The notes beneath the pieces were generated by a model. That model had not been told where the DNA came from and did no database searches. It saw only the letters and a list, made by a program, of their open reading frames with translations. From contig NZ_BMJB01000002.1 in assembly GCF_014642855.1 (NCBI RefSeq), positions 124,001 through 188,000 on the forward strand: a stretch of 64,000 nucleotides of DNA, given 5' to 3'. Position numbers and translations under genes: made by a program. Numbering within the stretch: position 1 is the first letter of the stretch; every line of letters starts with the position of its first letter. Positions 1 to 8,745 of the stretch are shown here, in pieces. Source of the DNA: Edaphobacter acidisoli. GTDB lineage: Bacteria > Acidobacteriota > Terriglobia > Terriglobales > Acidobacteriaceae.

Positions 1-78
1 TGGCAGGGCGGACTTTACTGTGTCGGAGTTCCCGTAGGAGTGTCATTTTTCTCGTCATAGTGGACGGACCATTTTTAG

Positions 79-297
79 ATAATCGTTATTTTAGGTCTGC
101 TGTCTCGGGCTGGTATCGTACGCTCTTTTGCTACTCAGAGCGGCTGCCCATCTATGCCATTTCAGGTGATCACAGACCAGCAGAGCGTTGTCCCCGAACC
201 GGGGAGCCTGGCTTTAACTGTGACCGGTGTGTTGATGCTTGCATTTCTTACTGGCAGAGGGTTGATCAGACAAGCGGGTGAGGATTCTCGCACCTAA
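79..297 (+). pseudogene. C-terminal remnant of a PEP-CTERM secreted protein
   Basis: No intact gene is visible here, but the frame read from position 79 ends in a recognisable PEP-CTERM tail. VPEPGSLAL (positions 190-216) is followed by a hydrophobic stretch (TVTGVLMLAFLTG) and a basic segment (RGLIRQ), with a stop at 295-297. PEP-CTERM tails direct exosortase-dependent sorting in Gram-negative bacteria with exopolysaccharide systems. The same frame has stops at 58-60 and 76-78, and the only ATG (about 160) would give a peptide that is almost all sorting signal. I therefore read it as a decayed 3' end. The body of the gene may lie upstream of the window, separated by the stops. Confidence 0.5.
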
Positions 298-356
298 ACT
301 GGATGGTCAATTGATTGAGACCCTTGCTTCTAAGGATTCCTAGAGCTGAGAGTTGA

Positions 357-665
357 CTTGCTACGAATGATCTGGCGGGTGCTCTCCATGCGGGCATTGG
401 AGGGTGCCTTTACAACTTTTGGGGAACTTGCAATAGGCTTCGCTGGCGGTACTCTCCGGTAGTTGCTGATGGAGCTGCCATGAATATGCTGCCCTGCCTT
501 GTTGCCGAGCCTGCTTCAATTATCTACATTGTGACGGGAACTTTGGGCCTTTGTCTGGTCCGCTTCCGTCCAAGTAAGCGCTCGGCACGGTCCTCGGTGA
601 TAATGCTCTTCTGCCGCCACTCGACCCATAAGAGGTTGGCTGAGGTCAATCTGTTTGAGGTATAA
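357..665 (+). pseudogene. possible second PEP-CTERM-like remnant
   Basis: The frame is open from just after a stop at 354-356 to the stop at 663-665. It contains VAEPAS, a hydrophobic run (IIYIVTGTLGLCL) and a basic cluster (VRFRPSKR), the layout of a PEP-CTERM signal with an altered first residue. Unlike intact signals it continues about 30 residues past the basic cluster, and nothing upstream in the frame resembles a secreted domain. Lying 60 bases after a clearer PEP-CTERM tail, it may be a second decayed member of the same protein group. Chance resemblance is possible. Confidence 0.28.
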
Positions 666-691
666 GGGCTGGACCCGAGCGAATTCAAGCG

Positions 692-720
692 TTGACTCAC
701 CCAGTAGTCTCGGCTATTCT
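692..720 (+). promoter_or_regulatory. sigma70-type promoter for rplM-rpsI
   Basis: TTGACT at 692-697 and TATTCT at 715-720 are separated by exactly 17 bases, a good housekeeping match. It implies a leader of about 270 bases before the rplM start. Confidence 0.5.
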
Positions 721-995
721 TAAAACTCGCGCAGTCTCGCATCTGCGCCCCTGTGTCTGTTTGTGACTGGGCGGCGTTGGCATTCGGGACATCCGTGGTG
801 GATCCACCAGGCGCACTCCCATCCGGGAATGCCCTGAAGCACCCATCCAAAAGGTTTTGTGCGGAGCCCGAGCCTGGGCGAGGAATCTCTCGCGCCGCGT
901 GCAGGCTAGTTTTCATTTGATGTGCGGCAGCAAACATTCTTTCTTCATGGAACACGCCGAACACTGAAGACGGCAGAAACAAGGAGCAACTCGAC
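721..995 (+). other. long untranslated leader upstream of rplM
   Basis: No convincing coding frame is seen between the promoter and rplM. The stretch is GC-rich with several short inverted segments, and a ribosome binding site AAGGAG lies at 981-986, nine bases before the rplM ATG. Such a leader could hold a ribosomal-protein autoregulatory structure, but I recognise no known family. Confidence 0.3.
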
Positions 996-1430
996 ATGCC
1001 TACAACTATTCCCAGCGGCAAAGACGTTCAGCGCAAGTGGTTCGTCATTGATGCCAGCGGTCAGACTCTGGGGCGCCTCGCCACTCACGCCGCGTCGGTT
1101 CTCGCCGGCAAGCTCAGCCCTCTGTATACTCCGTATCTCGACATGGGCGACCACGTCGTCATTATTAATGCGGAGAAGATTGTGCTGACTGGTCTCAAGT
1201 CCGACAAGAAGCTTTATCGCCGCTACACGGGTTTCCCCGGCGGTCTGCGCGAAGAGTCCTTCGTCAGCCTGCTGGCCCGCCGCCCGGAGGCCATCATCGA
1301 GCAGGCTGTCAAAGGCATGCTTCCCAAGTCGAAGTTGGGCCGCCAGATGGCGACCAAGCTCAAGGTTTACAAAGGCGAGCGTCATCCGCATCTCGCCCAG
1401 AAGCCCCAGCCGATGCAGATTGCTAGCTAG
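996..1430 (+). CDS. rplM: 50S ribosomal protein L13
   Basis: L13 is an early-assembly protein of the large ribosomal subunit that binds 23S rRNA. The 144-residue product has the usual family length. It shows the expected order: N-terminal [15 protein letters not shown], the [12 protein letters not shown] segment, [12 protein letters not shown], then [16 protein letters not shown] with a basic C-terminal tail. The start is fixed by AAGGAG nine bases upstream. rpsI follows 92 bases downstream, the standard L13-S9 pairing, so the two are probably cotranscribed from the promoter at 692-720. Confidence 0.98.
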   Translation: MPTTIPSGKDVQRKWFVIDASGQTLGRLATHAASVLAGKLSPLYTPYLDMGDHVVIINAEKIVLTGLKSDKKLYRRYTGFPGGLREESFVSLLARRPEAIIEQAVKGMLPKSKLGRQMATKLKVYKGERHPHLAQKPQPMQIAS

Positions 1431-1522
1431 TTTGCAGGGTTTCGGCTTACGGTCCGACTTTGGGTCGGGTCGATTCAAGATTCAGGGCTTTTGGCCCAGA
1501 GGTACAAGTTCTAAGGAGCATC

Positions 1523-1918
1523 ATGGCAGATCTCGTTCAGTATTACGGAACCGGCCGCCGCAAGTCCTCGATTGCGCGCGTCTTCCTGCGCCCGGGCAGT
1601 GGCAAATTTACCGTCAACAAGCGTGAGTTCGAGCAGTACTTCGTCACGCCGGCACAGCGCGCAGCGGCCAAGCAGTCGCTCGGTGTGCAAGGTATCGACG
1701 AAACCTTTGACATCATCACGACGGTTAAGGGTGGTGGTGTCATGGGTCAGGCCGACGCAGTGCGTCTAGGTATCGCCCGTGCCCTGATGGAGTTCAACCC
1801 CGAGCTGCGCAAGGCCCTCAAGTCCGAGGGCTTTGTAACACGCGACTCGCGCGGCAAGGAACGCAAGAAATATGGACAGCGTGGCGCTCGCGCTCGCTTC
1901 CAGTTCTCGAAACGCTAA
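1523..1918 (+). CDS. rpsI: 30S ribosomal protein S9
   Basis: S9 is a small-subunit head protein whose C-terminal tail reaches the P-site tRNA. The 131-residue product begins MADLVQYYGTGRRKSSIARV, carries the family segment LLxPxxR-like QSLGVQGIDETFDI and the GGGVMGQADAVRLGIARAL core, and ends in the diagnostic basic tail RARFQFSKR. An in-frame upstream extension to 1460 exists, but ATG 1523 is chosen because AAGGAG (1513-1518) sits four bases before it and the protein then matches the family N-terminus. It follows rplM in the usual order. Confidence 0.98.
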   Translation: MADLVQYYGTGRRKSSIARVFLRPGSGKFTVNKREFEQYFVTPAQRAAAKQSLGVQGIDETFDIITTVKGGGVMGQADAVRLGIARALMEFNPELRKALKSEGFVTRDSRGKERKKYGQRGARARFQFSKR

Positions 1919-1931
1919 GAAGCGGGCTTCT

Positions 1932-1959
1932 CGCTGCCGTCTGCTGACGGATGGCAGCG
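1932..1959 (+). other. hairpin between rpsI and rpsB
   Basis: CGCTGCC (1932-1938) and GGCAGCG (1953-1959) form a GC-rich stem, with inner GTC/GAC pairing possible. No T-run follows, so it is either a weak terminator or part of an rpsB leader structure. Confidence 0.3.
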
Positions 1960-2098
1960 GGGAGCATCGAATTGATTTTCGCAACACCCTCCGGAGCCCT
2001 GCGGCCGGGGGCAAGGAGTTCAATCTCTCTCGCTGGTTGATAGGCGAGGGATCAATTCAGGCACCGGATGTGTCCGTTCGCCTCGACAAAGGAGCATT

Positions 2099-3013
2099 AT
2101 GGCAACGATTACGATGAAGGAGCTGCTCGAAGCCGGCGTTCACTTCGGGCATCAGACCAAGCGGTGGAACCCTCGCATGAAAGAGTATATTTTCGGCGAG
2201 CGCAATGGCATTTACATCATCGATCTGCAGAAGACTCTCAAGATGTTCAAGGAGGCGTCCAAGTTCGTCACCGATCTGACCGCTTCGGGCAAGATCGTCC
2301 TCTTTGTTGGCACCAAGCGCCAGGCACAGGATGCTATTGCCGAAGAGGCCAACCGAGCAGGCATGCCTTACATCAACTCTCGCTGGCTGGGTGGCCTGCT
2401 AACCAACTGGGTGACGGTGCAGAAGTCGGTCAAGCGCCTGCAGGAACTCGACGATATGTCGACCGATGGACGCTACGAGTTGCTCACAAAAAAGGAAGTT
2501 ATCAAGCTCGAGCGCGAACGCAAGCACCTTTCGACCAACCTGGCTGGCATCAAGAACATGAAGCGGTTGCCGGACGCGATCTTCGTCGTTGACTCGAATA
2601 ACGAAGCTATCGCCGTCTCCGAGGCCCGCAAGCTAGGTATCCCGGTGGTTGCTGTTGTCGACACGAATTGCGACCCCACTGTGGTTGATTATGTGATCCC
2701 GGGCAATGACGATGCGCTACGCGCCATTCGTCTGTTCACTACGAAGATCGCAGACTCGGCCTACGAGGGCACACAGATGGTTTCCGAGAACGCGTTCGCG
2801 GCCGAAGTCGCCGATGTTGATCAACTCGCGACTTCCTCTGAACACGTTGGCGAAGCTGGTGAACACGAAAGCGTCGAACAGCGCTACAGCGCACTTTCTG
2901 ATGATGACGACAACGTGGACTTCGAGGCCGTTCTCGGCGGGAACATTCGTAAAGCACCTGCTGCCGCTGTTGCGGACGACTCGGATGCGGCTATCGCCGA
3001 GACTGGCGCATAA
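2099..3013 (+). CDS. rpsB: 30S ribosomal protein S2
   Basis: S2 joins late in small-subunit assembly and helps recruit S1. The sequence has the canonical [20 protein letters not shown] start, [23 protein letters not shown] and the LPDAIFVVD segment, so the core is complete by about residue 235. A further 70 residues, acidic and low in complexity ([25 protein letters not shown]), extend it to 304 against a typical 240-260. AAGGAG lies five bases before the ATG. It is followed by tsf, the conserved rpsB-tsf order. Confidence 0.98.
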   Translation: MATITMKELLEAGVHFGHQTKRWNPRMKEYIFGERNGIYIIDLQKTLKMFKEASKFVTDLTASGKIVLFVGTKRQAQDAIAEEANRAGMPYINSRWLGGLLTNWVTVQKSVKRLQELDDMSTDGRYELLTKKEVIKLERERKHLSTNLAGIKNMKRLPDAIFVVDSNNEAIAVSEARKLGIPVVAVVDTNCDPTVVDYVIPGNDDALRAIRLFTTKIADSAYEGTQMVSENAFAAEVADVDQLATSSEHVGEAGEHESVEQRYSALSDDDDNVDFEAVLGGNIRKAPAAAVADDSDAAIAETGA

Positions 3014-3117
3014 GCAAGAAGGTTAGGGCATTCGGTCTGAAAATCGGAGTGAGAAGATTGAAAATTCAGCTTCGAGACGTGACCTTTGTCATGTAGTAAT
3101 ACTTTCTCATTATTTCT

Positions 3118-3143
3118 GGGCGTGGGTGTTGAAACTCACGCCC
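3118..3143 (+). other. hairpin in the rpsB-tsf intergenic region
   Basis: GGGCGTG (3118-3124) pairs with CACGCCC (3137-3143) around a 12-base loop, 23 bases before the tsf start. With no T-tract it is more likely an attenuation or mRNA-stability element than a full terminator. Its role is inferred. Confidence 0.35.
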
Positions 3144-3166
3144 CTCAGAATCAAAGGAAACGACTT

Positions 3167-3832
3167 ATGTCTACTGAAACAGCTGTGAAGATTGATGCCA
3201 AACTGGTCAAGGAACTTCGCGAAAAGTCCGGTGCTCCCATGGGCGACTGCCTCAAGGCTCTTCAGGAGAGCAAAGGCGATATGGAAGAGGCTTTTGTCGT
3301 CCTGCGTAAGCGCGGTATGGCCTCGGCTGCCAAGAAGGCTTCGCGTACCACAAATGAGGGTGCCGTAGGTACTTACATCCATGCAGGTGGCAAGATCGGT
3401 GTCCTACTGGAGCTCAATTGCGAGTCCGACTTCGTTGCTCGCACTACCGACTTTCAGGACCTGCTCAAGGACATCGCCATGCACATTGCTGCGACTGACC
3501 CCCGTTACGTCCGTCGCGAGGACGTGACCGAGGAGGACTTGGCGCGCGAGAAGGACATCTACCGAGCTCAGGCAGCGGCTACTGGTAAGCCTGCCAACAT
3601 TATCGAAAAAATGCTCGAGGGTAAGATGTCGAAGTTCTACGAGGAAGTCTGCCTACTCGACCAGCCCTTTATCAAGGAGCAGACCCAGACAGTTGCGCAA
3701 CTGATCGCGGCCAAAGTCGGAAAGCTCGGCGAGAATATTTCTGTTCGTCGCTTTGCGCGCTTCAAGGTTGGTGATCCCAACTGGACGGTGGCCACAACCA
3801 AGGTTGCCGTCTCAGAGGAGTTGCAGGCGTAG
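3167..3832 (+). CDS. tsf: elongation factor Ts
   Basis: EF-Ts exchanges GDP for GTP on EF-Tu. The N-terminal UBA-like domain is clear (LVKELREKSGAPMGDCLKAL, then DMEEAFVVLRKRG), followed by the EGAVGTYIHAGGKIGVLLELNCESDFVART core and the C-terminal KFYEEVCLLDQPFIK segment. At 221 residues it is a short-type EF-Ts, with a reduced core compared with the E. coli protein of about 283. An in-frame ATG at 3086 is rejected because AAAGGAAA precedes 3167 and the extra residues are not family-like. A strong terminator follows directly. Confidence 0.97.
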   Translation: MSTETAVKIDAKLVKELREKSGAPMGDCLKALQESKGDMEEAFVVLRKRGMASAAKKASRTTNEGAVGTYIHAGGKIGVLLELNCESDFVARTTDFQDLLKDIAMHIAATDPRYVRREDVTEEDLAREKDIYRAQAAATGKPANIIEKMLEGKMSKFYEEVCLLDQPFIKEQTQTVAQLIAAKVGKLGENISVRRFARFKVGDPNWTVATTKVAVSEELQA

Positions 3833-3850
3833 TTACATATCTATACTTCA

Positions 3851-3887
3851 CAAGAGCCCGGCACAATCGCCGGGCTCTTGTGTTTCT
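3851..3887 (+). terminator. Rho-independent terminator after tsf
   Basis: A perfect 12-bp stem (CAAGAGCCCGGC at 3851-3862 with its complement at 3869-3880), a six-base loop and a following TGTTTCT tail. It ends the rpsB-tsf unit 18 bases after the tsf stop. Confidence 0.85.
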
Positions 3888-3914
3888 GACGAAACGAATC
3901 GGGTTGACTTTCTT

Positions 3915-4691
3915 TCAATGGGCGAGGCGCTCGGCCTCTTTGCGGTCCGGATCGAACCAGAAAGCATCGTCCTTGGGTAGTGTCGGAGCAAATCGTTCCA
4001 GGTCCCTACGGATCAATGCAGTTGCATCCTGCGAGGTGCTGTAAAAAACCACACATTTTTCCGGTAGAACAAATATAGGCTCCGGTACACACAGCTTCGC
4101 GACCGGTGTCCATGAGCGTGGAATCTGAAACCACTCTGGAAAAAGTATCGCCAGACCGATTCCGTGCTTTTTTACCATCGCTTCCATCCACTCCGGCGTC
4201 TTTTCAGGCTGACGCGCAGCTTCCAGGGATCCTAGCCCATAGAGGTCGAGAACATAGCTGCCCTTCCTCCTCTGAAAACTAGTGAGCCCTAAATCGTTCA
4301 CAGCGTAATCGCTGTGATAATACTCCGTGACAAAGCGATGCATTTGGTACTGCTCGATGTAAATTTCATGGGAGGCATGTGGCGTGAGTTCGGTTGCGCG
4401 AATGTATGGCGCAGCACAGAATACGAGTCCCAGAGCGAAGTACCGGAACAAGAAGCGGGGACGTTCTCCCAGCACCCACATACAGATCATTGTCAAAAAG
4501 ATAACGGAATACACTTCATATCGATAGAACCACCCGAAACGTCCTATGGCGAGTTGCAGGAAGGAGGGGTCATCTAACCCATACACGAAATGGCCATGGT
4601 TTCTCGTTAGAATTACAAAAAGGATAATTGCTGCCCAGCAGAGGTAAATTCCTACACAACACAGGGCCAGTTCGCGCTGAGAGTTTCGCAT
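3915..4691 (-). CDS. membrane protein, apparently an internally deleted glycosyltransferase relative
   Basis: The 258-residue product has three hydrophobic segments (about residues 8-28, 58-75 and 82-98) and a soluble C-terminal half. The N-terminus [11 protein letters not shown] resembles the acidic first-loop motif of large multi-membrane-span, ArnT/PMT-like proteins. Only about ten residues later comes [12 protein letters not shown], which in such proteins I would expect several hundred residues further on, followed by their C-terminal extracytoplasmic part ([21 protein letters not shown]). I infer a remnant that lost its central membrane region but kept frame. It lies reversed between tsf and pyrH, which are normally adjacent. 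It could still be expressed; no function is assigned. Confidence 0.55.
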   Translation of the reverse strand: MRNSQRELALCCVGIYLCWAAIILFVILTRNHGHFVYGLDDPSFLQLAIGRFGWFYRYEVYSVIFLTMICMWVLGERPRFLFRYFALGLVFCAAPYIRATELTPHASHEIYIEQYQMHRFVTEYYHSDYAVNDLGLTSFQRRKGSYVLDLYGLGSLEAARQPEKTPEWMEAMVKKHGIGLAILFPEWFQIPRSWTPVAKLCVPEPIFVLPEKCVVFYSTSQDATALIRRDLERFAPTLPKDDAFWFDPDRKEAERLAH

Positions 4692-4799
4692 CTTCAGAGT
4701 TTGACTATCCTATTCACTCTGCAAAGCGGCGATTACATCTGGTCATCGGAAGGTCTTTGTCGAGTACATGGCTCCGCCCATGCGATACTGAACAGAGCC

Positions 4800-5504
4800 A
4801 TGTACAAGCGAATCCTTCTCAAGCTCTCAGGCGAAGCTCTGGCTGCAGGCAAAGGCTTTGGCATCGACGCCGTTTTTATTCACAAAGTTGCTGCCGAGAT
4901 TGCTGCTGTTCATTCTCTCGGTTGCGAGATTGGCATCGTCGTCGGTGGAGGCAACTTCTTTCGGGGTGTTGCTCAGCAGGCCATCGACATGGACCGCGTA
5001 GCCGCTGACCACATGGGTATGCTTTCAACGGTTATCAACGCTATCGCGTTGCAGGATGCCATCGAAAAGCTGGATATTATCTGCCGCGTTATGTCAGCCA
5101 TTGAAATGCACGAGATTGCTGAACCATACATTCGCCGCCGAGCTATCCGCCACCTTGAGAAGGGCCGCATCGTCATCTTCGCCGCAGGTACGGGCAACCC
5201 ATTCTTCTCTACCGATACCGCAGCCAGCCTACGTGCCATGGAGATCAAGGCAGATATCCTTCTCAAAGCTACCTCTGTTGACGGCATCTATACTGCCGAT
5301 CCTAAAACGACTCCCGAAGCGACTAAACTTCCCGACATCACATACAATGACATCCTTCGCCTGAATCTCCGCGTCATGGATCAAGCGGCGGTTTCGCTTT
5401 GCAAGGACAACAATATGCCCATGATGGTGTTCAGCATGAAGGAGCAGGGGAACATCGTCCGCGTAGTAAAAGGTGAAAAACTGGGTTCACTCGTTACTGC
5501 CTGA
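4800..5504 (+). CDS. pyrH: UMP kinase
   Basis: UMP kinase makes UDP from UMP in pyrimidine nucleotide synthesis and is a hexamer of the amino-acid-kinase fold. The 234-residue product shows [11 protein letters not shown] at the N-terminus, [54 protein letters not shown] and a C-terminal MVFSM segment, all family hallmarks. ATG 4800 is chosen over an in-frame ATG at 4701 because the protein then begins [13 protein letters not shown] as in the family. It is separated from tsf by a reversed gene, and frr (ribosome recycling factor), its usual partner, does not follow. Confidence 0.97.
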   Translation: MYKRILLKLSGEALAAGKGFGIDAVFIHKVAAEIAAVHSLGCEIGIVVGGGNFFRGVAQQAIDMDRVAADHMGMLSTVINAIALQDAIEKLDIICRVMSAIEMHEIAEPYIRRRAIRHLEKGRIVIFAAGTGNPFFSTDTAASLRAMEIKADILLKATSVDGIYTADPKTTPEATKLPDITYNDILRLNLRVMDQAAVSLCKDNNMPMMVFSMKEQGNIVRVVKGEKLGSLVTA

Positions 5505-5699
5505 AATCTCAAGACTCTATATGGCATAGTCGCTCTCTTAGCAGAAAAGCCAGGTCCTTTTTTGGGGAAGATTTCTGGGCGCGTATTGGAGCATGCTCGA
5601 AAGAGGTGCTGACAGTGCCGTCGTATCAAAAGGCTGCTAAGTTCTACTGTGTCCTCCTCACCGCAATGGCATCTAATTATCTGTCAATAGAAGGCTGAA

Positions 5700-6884
5700 G
5701 TGAATTCGAGCGCGCTACTACAGGAAGTACCCGTGACCACTCAGACGGCAAAGCCGCCAGCACCTATTTATGCGCGTAAACCTCAGTTGCCTGCGCTTAC
5801 GGGAATTCGCACGCTGCTCGCACTTTTCATTGTGCTGTTTCACTTCACACCGCCGCACATGGGCTTGCTTTATCCGTTCATCGACAACGGCTATGTCTTT
5901 GTCAGCGTATTTTTCCTCATCTCAGGTTATGTGCTTACTTACAACTACGGCGATCGTGGGCGTAATTTGAACAAGCGCGATTTCTGGATGGCTCGTGTCT
6001 CGCGCCTCTACCCGGTCTACCTGCTGGTTCTCTTCATCTCGCTTCCCATGCTCCGCGATGAGTGGTACGCGCGCTCCCATGCTGAGTTCTGGCGGGGAGT
6101 CGTGATGACGCCGTTTCTCTTCCAGGGCTTCAGCCCTACCTTAGCTACCTTCTGGAACACCGTAGCCTGGACGCTCTCGTGCGAGGCCGTCCTTTATATT
6201 GCTTTTCCATGGCTTATACGTGCACCATGGCCCAAGACCCCCGGACGTCTCATCCTGTTGTTGTTAATGCTCTGGTCCCTCGGTCTAGTCCCCCATTCGC
6301 TCTACCTGCTGATCAATCCTGACCATCTCGCGGGACATGTTGACCGTTACACCTCTACTGAGTGGGTTCGTTTTCTTAAGTTCACCCCTTTGCCCTACCT
6401 CGGGACCTTCCTTTCTGGAGTCACGCTGGCCAAACTCCACTATGCCCTTCCGATGTCCGCGCGTCAGCGGCTTGCATTGAGCGCGGTTAGCCTCGCTGTG
6501 ATATGTGCTTTTTTTTACACGTTCGTTTCAAAGACGCCCTACCTGCTCATGCATGGTGGCCTGCTCACGCCACTTTTTGCCGCGCTTGTTCTGGGGCTAA
6601 GCGGGCCACACCTGATCACCTCTTGGTTCTCGTGGCGTCCTCTGCTTCTAGTAGGCGAAAGCAGCTACTGTCTTTATCTCATTCACTTCAATCTCTACCA
6701 GTTGCTGCATCGAAGTCACGTCCTCGATCGCTTGCACCTCGCGAGTTTAGACCCGTGGCTCTCCTACGTCATTCTTGTAGCTGCCTCAGTAGCTGTCTTC
6801 AAGTGGTATGAAAACCCTGTCCGTCGCGCCATCCTGCGACGTTTTCCACCAGCCTCGCGTCCTCTTGCGCCAGCGGCTTCATAG
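5700..6884 (+). CDS. acyltransferase 3 family membrane protein (OafA/YrhL-like)
   Basis: Acyltransferase-3 proteins move acyl, often acetyl, groups across the membrane onto sugars of LPS, peptidoglycan or exopolysaccharide. This 394-residue protein has about ten hydrophobic helices. The characteristic N-terminal signature is present: LPALTGIRTLLALFIVLFHF with the catalytic-type His, followed by FFLISGYVLTYNY. YCLYLIHFNLYQ stands near the C-terminus. The GTG start at 5700 has AAGG six bases upstream; a second GTG at 5733 is possible. With the two GT2 genes next door, surface polysaccharide decoration is a reasonable inference. The acceptor is unknown. Confidence 0.88.
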   Translation: MNSSALLQEVPVTTQTAKPPAPIYARKPQLPALTGIRTLLALFIVLFHFTPPHMGLLYPFIDNGYVFVSVFFLISGYVLTYNYGDRGRNLNKRDFWMARVSRLYPVYLLVLFISLPMLRDEWYARSHAEFWRGVVMTPFLFQGFSPTLATFWNTVAWTLSCEAVLYIAFPWLIRAPWPKTPGRLILLLLMLWSLGLVPHSLYLLINPDHLAGHVDRYTSTEWVRFLKFTPLPYLGTFLSGVTLAKLHYALPMSARQRLALSAVSLAVICAFFYTFVSKTPYLLMHGGLLTPLFAALVLGLSGPHLITSWFSWRPLLLVGESSYCLYLIHFNLYQLLHRSHVLDRLHLASLDPWLSYVILVAASVAVFKWYENPVRRAILRRFPPASRPLAPAAS

Positions 6885-6888
6885 ACGG

Positions 6889-7740
6889 TTATTCAGGCTG
6901 AACAGGTCTGCTGTTTGCAGGTTCCTTAGCGCTATGATCTAACTCACGCGTTTTGAGGACAATGAAGTACTCGTAAATGGATTGGAGCGTGGCATATACC
7001 AAACCAGCCGAGCCGTCGAGGATGGATCGGCGGATGAACACCATGTAAATCCACTTGAGCACAGGACGGCCTGGAAGACGATAGAAGAGTGCTTTTTGAT
7101 GAAGGCGCCGGGTGTGGAAGTCACGGTGACTAAGCGCCGTTCGCAAGGAAGGATTTTGCAGTCCTTGCTGACCGTGAATCAGCTCGGCTTCCATCGTGGA
7201 ATAGAGGTTGTGTTTCTGGATCCAGTGAGCGATTCCTTTTGAGAACGGGTAGTGGTCGAGCTGGTGCTTCAAATCGCCAACTTTACCTTCTACATTGAGC
7301 ACTTCGTTGATAGCGCGGGAGTAACGGGCGTGTTCTGGGCGAACGAGTCGAATATAGAACGGCGATATCTGTGCATGCTTGAGCCAGGTGCCGAAAAGAA
7401 AGTCGCGACGGCGAAGACGGAAGCCTGAGACCTCGGATGGTGCGGCGATGACGGTCTGATGTATTTCATGTGAGAGCTCATGTGTAGGGCGTTCGTCGGC
7501 GTCGAGGATAAAGACCCAGGAGTATTTGAAAGGGACCGTGGAGAGGGCGGCGTTGCGGTGGGTAGCGTAATCGTCAAACGCGCGCTGAGTCACGTGCGCG
7601 CCTGCTGACTGTGCGATCTCGACGGTCGCGTCTGTGGAAAACGAATCGAAGACATGGATGTCATCAGACCATGAGACGGAGGCGAGGCAGCCGGGGAGGT
7701 CCTGCTGTTCGTTGCGCGTGAGGATGAGAACAGAGATCAT
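6889..7740 (-). CDS. family 2 glycosyltransferase
   Basis: A GT-A fold enzyme that likely adds a sugar to a lipid-linked or LPS-type acceptor. The 283-residue sequence opens with ISVLILTRNEQQDLPGCLASV, has the nucleotide-binding DSFSTDATVEIA and the metal-binding LDADERP motif near residue 93, then the RRRDFLFGTWLKH region seen in the KdtX/WaaE-like branch of GT2. A C-terminal amphipathic or hydrophobic stretch (KWIYMVFIRRSIL) suggests membrane association. It converges with the acyltransferase, four bases apart, and diverges from a second GT2 gene. Donor and acceptor sugars cannot be read from sequence. Confidence 0.88.
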   Translation of the reverse strand: MISVLILTRNEQQDLPGCLASVSWSDDIHVFDSFSTDATVEIAQSAGAHVTQRAFDDYATHRNAALSTVPFKYSWVFILDADERPTHELSHEIHQTVIAAPSEVSGFRLRRRDFLFGTWLKHAQISPFYIRLVRPEHARYSRAINEVLNVEGKVGDLKHQLDHYPFSKGIAHWIQKHNLYSTMEAELIHGQQGLQNPSLRTALSHRDFHTRRLHQKALFYRLPGRPVLKWIYMVFIRRSILDGSAGLVYATLQSIYEYFIVLKTRELDHSAKEPANSRPVQPE

Positions 7741-7836
7741 CTGAGGCGATGGCGCTTCGGTAAGAGCAACCCTATGCTATCAAGCAGTATTGCACGTGCC
7801 AGTTTAGAGTGAAGAGAGGTACAAGGGAGAGCAAGT

Positions 7837-8718
7837 TTGGACGCGACGAAGGCAAGCAGGGGCAATCCTTGTGTTTGGTGCGTGATTGTGAACTGGAATG
7901 GGTGGCGCGACACGCTGGATTGTCTGGCTTCGCTGCGGGAGCAGAGCTACGGACATCTAAAGACGGTTGTGGTGGACAATGGCTCAACTGACGATTCTGT
8001 GGAGCGGATTCGGCGGGAATTTCATGAGGTCAAGGTAATTGAGGCGGGGAAGAACCTGGGTTATTCCAAAGGCTGCAACGTGGGCATCCGCGCAGCCCTC
8101 GAATCCGGAGCGGATCTCGTCTGGTTGCTGAACAACGATACGATTTGCCCTGCGGACACGCTGGTGAAACTGGTGCGACGCGCGGTAGAGTGTCCTGAAG
8201 CGGGGCTGGTGGGGACGGTGTTGCTGTACGCGCATGATCCTTCGCAAGTGCAGGCATGGGGTGGCGGAAGGGTCCTGCCCGCAATTGGCTATGTGACCCA
8301 CTTCACGGCCCCTGTGGTGTTTGGGAAAAACTGCTACACGACGTTTGCTAGTGTGCTTTGCCGCAGGGAGGTATTTGAACAGATCGGCGTGCTCTATGAA
8401 GGCTTCTTTATGTACTACGACGACAGCGATTTTTGCCTGCGCATGCAGAAGACGCGATGGAAGATCGTGATAGCTGAGGACACGGCGGTGCTGCACAAAG
8501 AAGGGGCGAGCACGTCAGCTGGCCAGAAGCCATTAATGACTCGAATCGTGACTGTCTCGACGCTCCGGATGATTCGCCGAAACTCGATATATGCCTTCAT
8601 TGGAATGCCGGTTTTTGTCGCCCTTCGGTTAGGGAAGCGGGTGATGCGGGGCCAGTGGACTGGGGCCAAAGCTGTCTGTGAAGGGGTGATGGAGTTTATT
8701 CGGGAACCGATGCCGTAG
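7837..8718 (+). CDS. family 2 glycosyltransferase (rhamnosyltransferase-like)
   Basis: A second GT2 enzyme, of the WbbL/RfbF rhamnosyltransferase-like type. It has VIVNWNGWRDTLDCLASL, VVVDNGSTDDSVERI, NLGYSKGCNVGI and the LLNNDT metal motif near residue 100, then YDDSDFCLRMQ, the acceptor/base region, near residue 195. The start is TTG at 7837 with a GGGAGA ribosome binding site about seven bases upstream. No ATG fits the N-terminus. The gene diverges from the other GT2 gene, and the pair probably serves surface glycan synthesis. Substrate assignment is inference. Confidence 0.87.
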   Translation: MDATKASRGNPCVWCVIVNWNGWRDTLDCLASLREQSYGHLKTVVVDNGSTDDSVERIRREFHEVKVIEAGKNLGYSKGCNVGIRAALESGADLVWLLNNDTICPADTLVKLVRRAVECPEAGLVGTVLLYAHDPSQVQAWGGGRVLPAIGYVTHFTAPVVFGKNCYTTFASVLCRREVFEQIGVLYEGFFMYYDDSDFCLRMQKTRWKIVIAEDTAVLHKEGASTSAGQKPLMTRIVTVSTLRMIRRNSIYAFIGMPVFVALRLGKRVMRGQWTGAKAVCEGVMEFIREPMP

Positions 8719-8745
8719 CAGGAGCGAATGGAAGACACGTGCTTT

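Noticed and set aside
524-1021. 165-codon minus-strand frame before rplM
   Set aside because: No motif, no ribosome binding site, and it runs into rplM.
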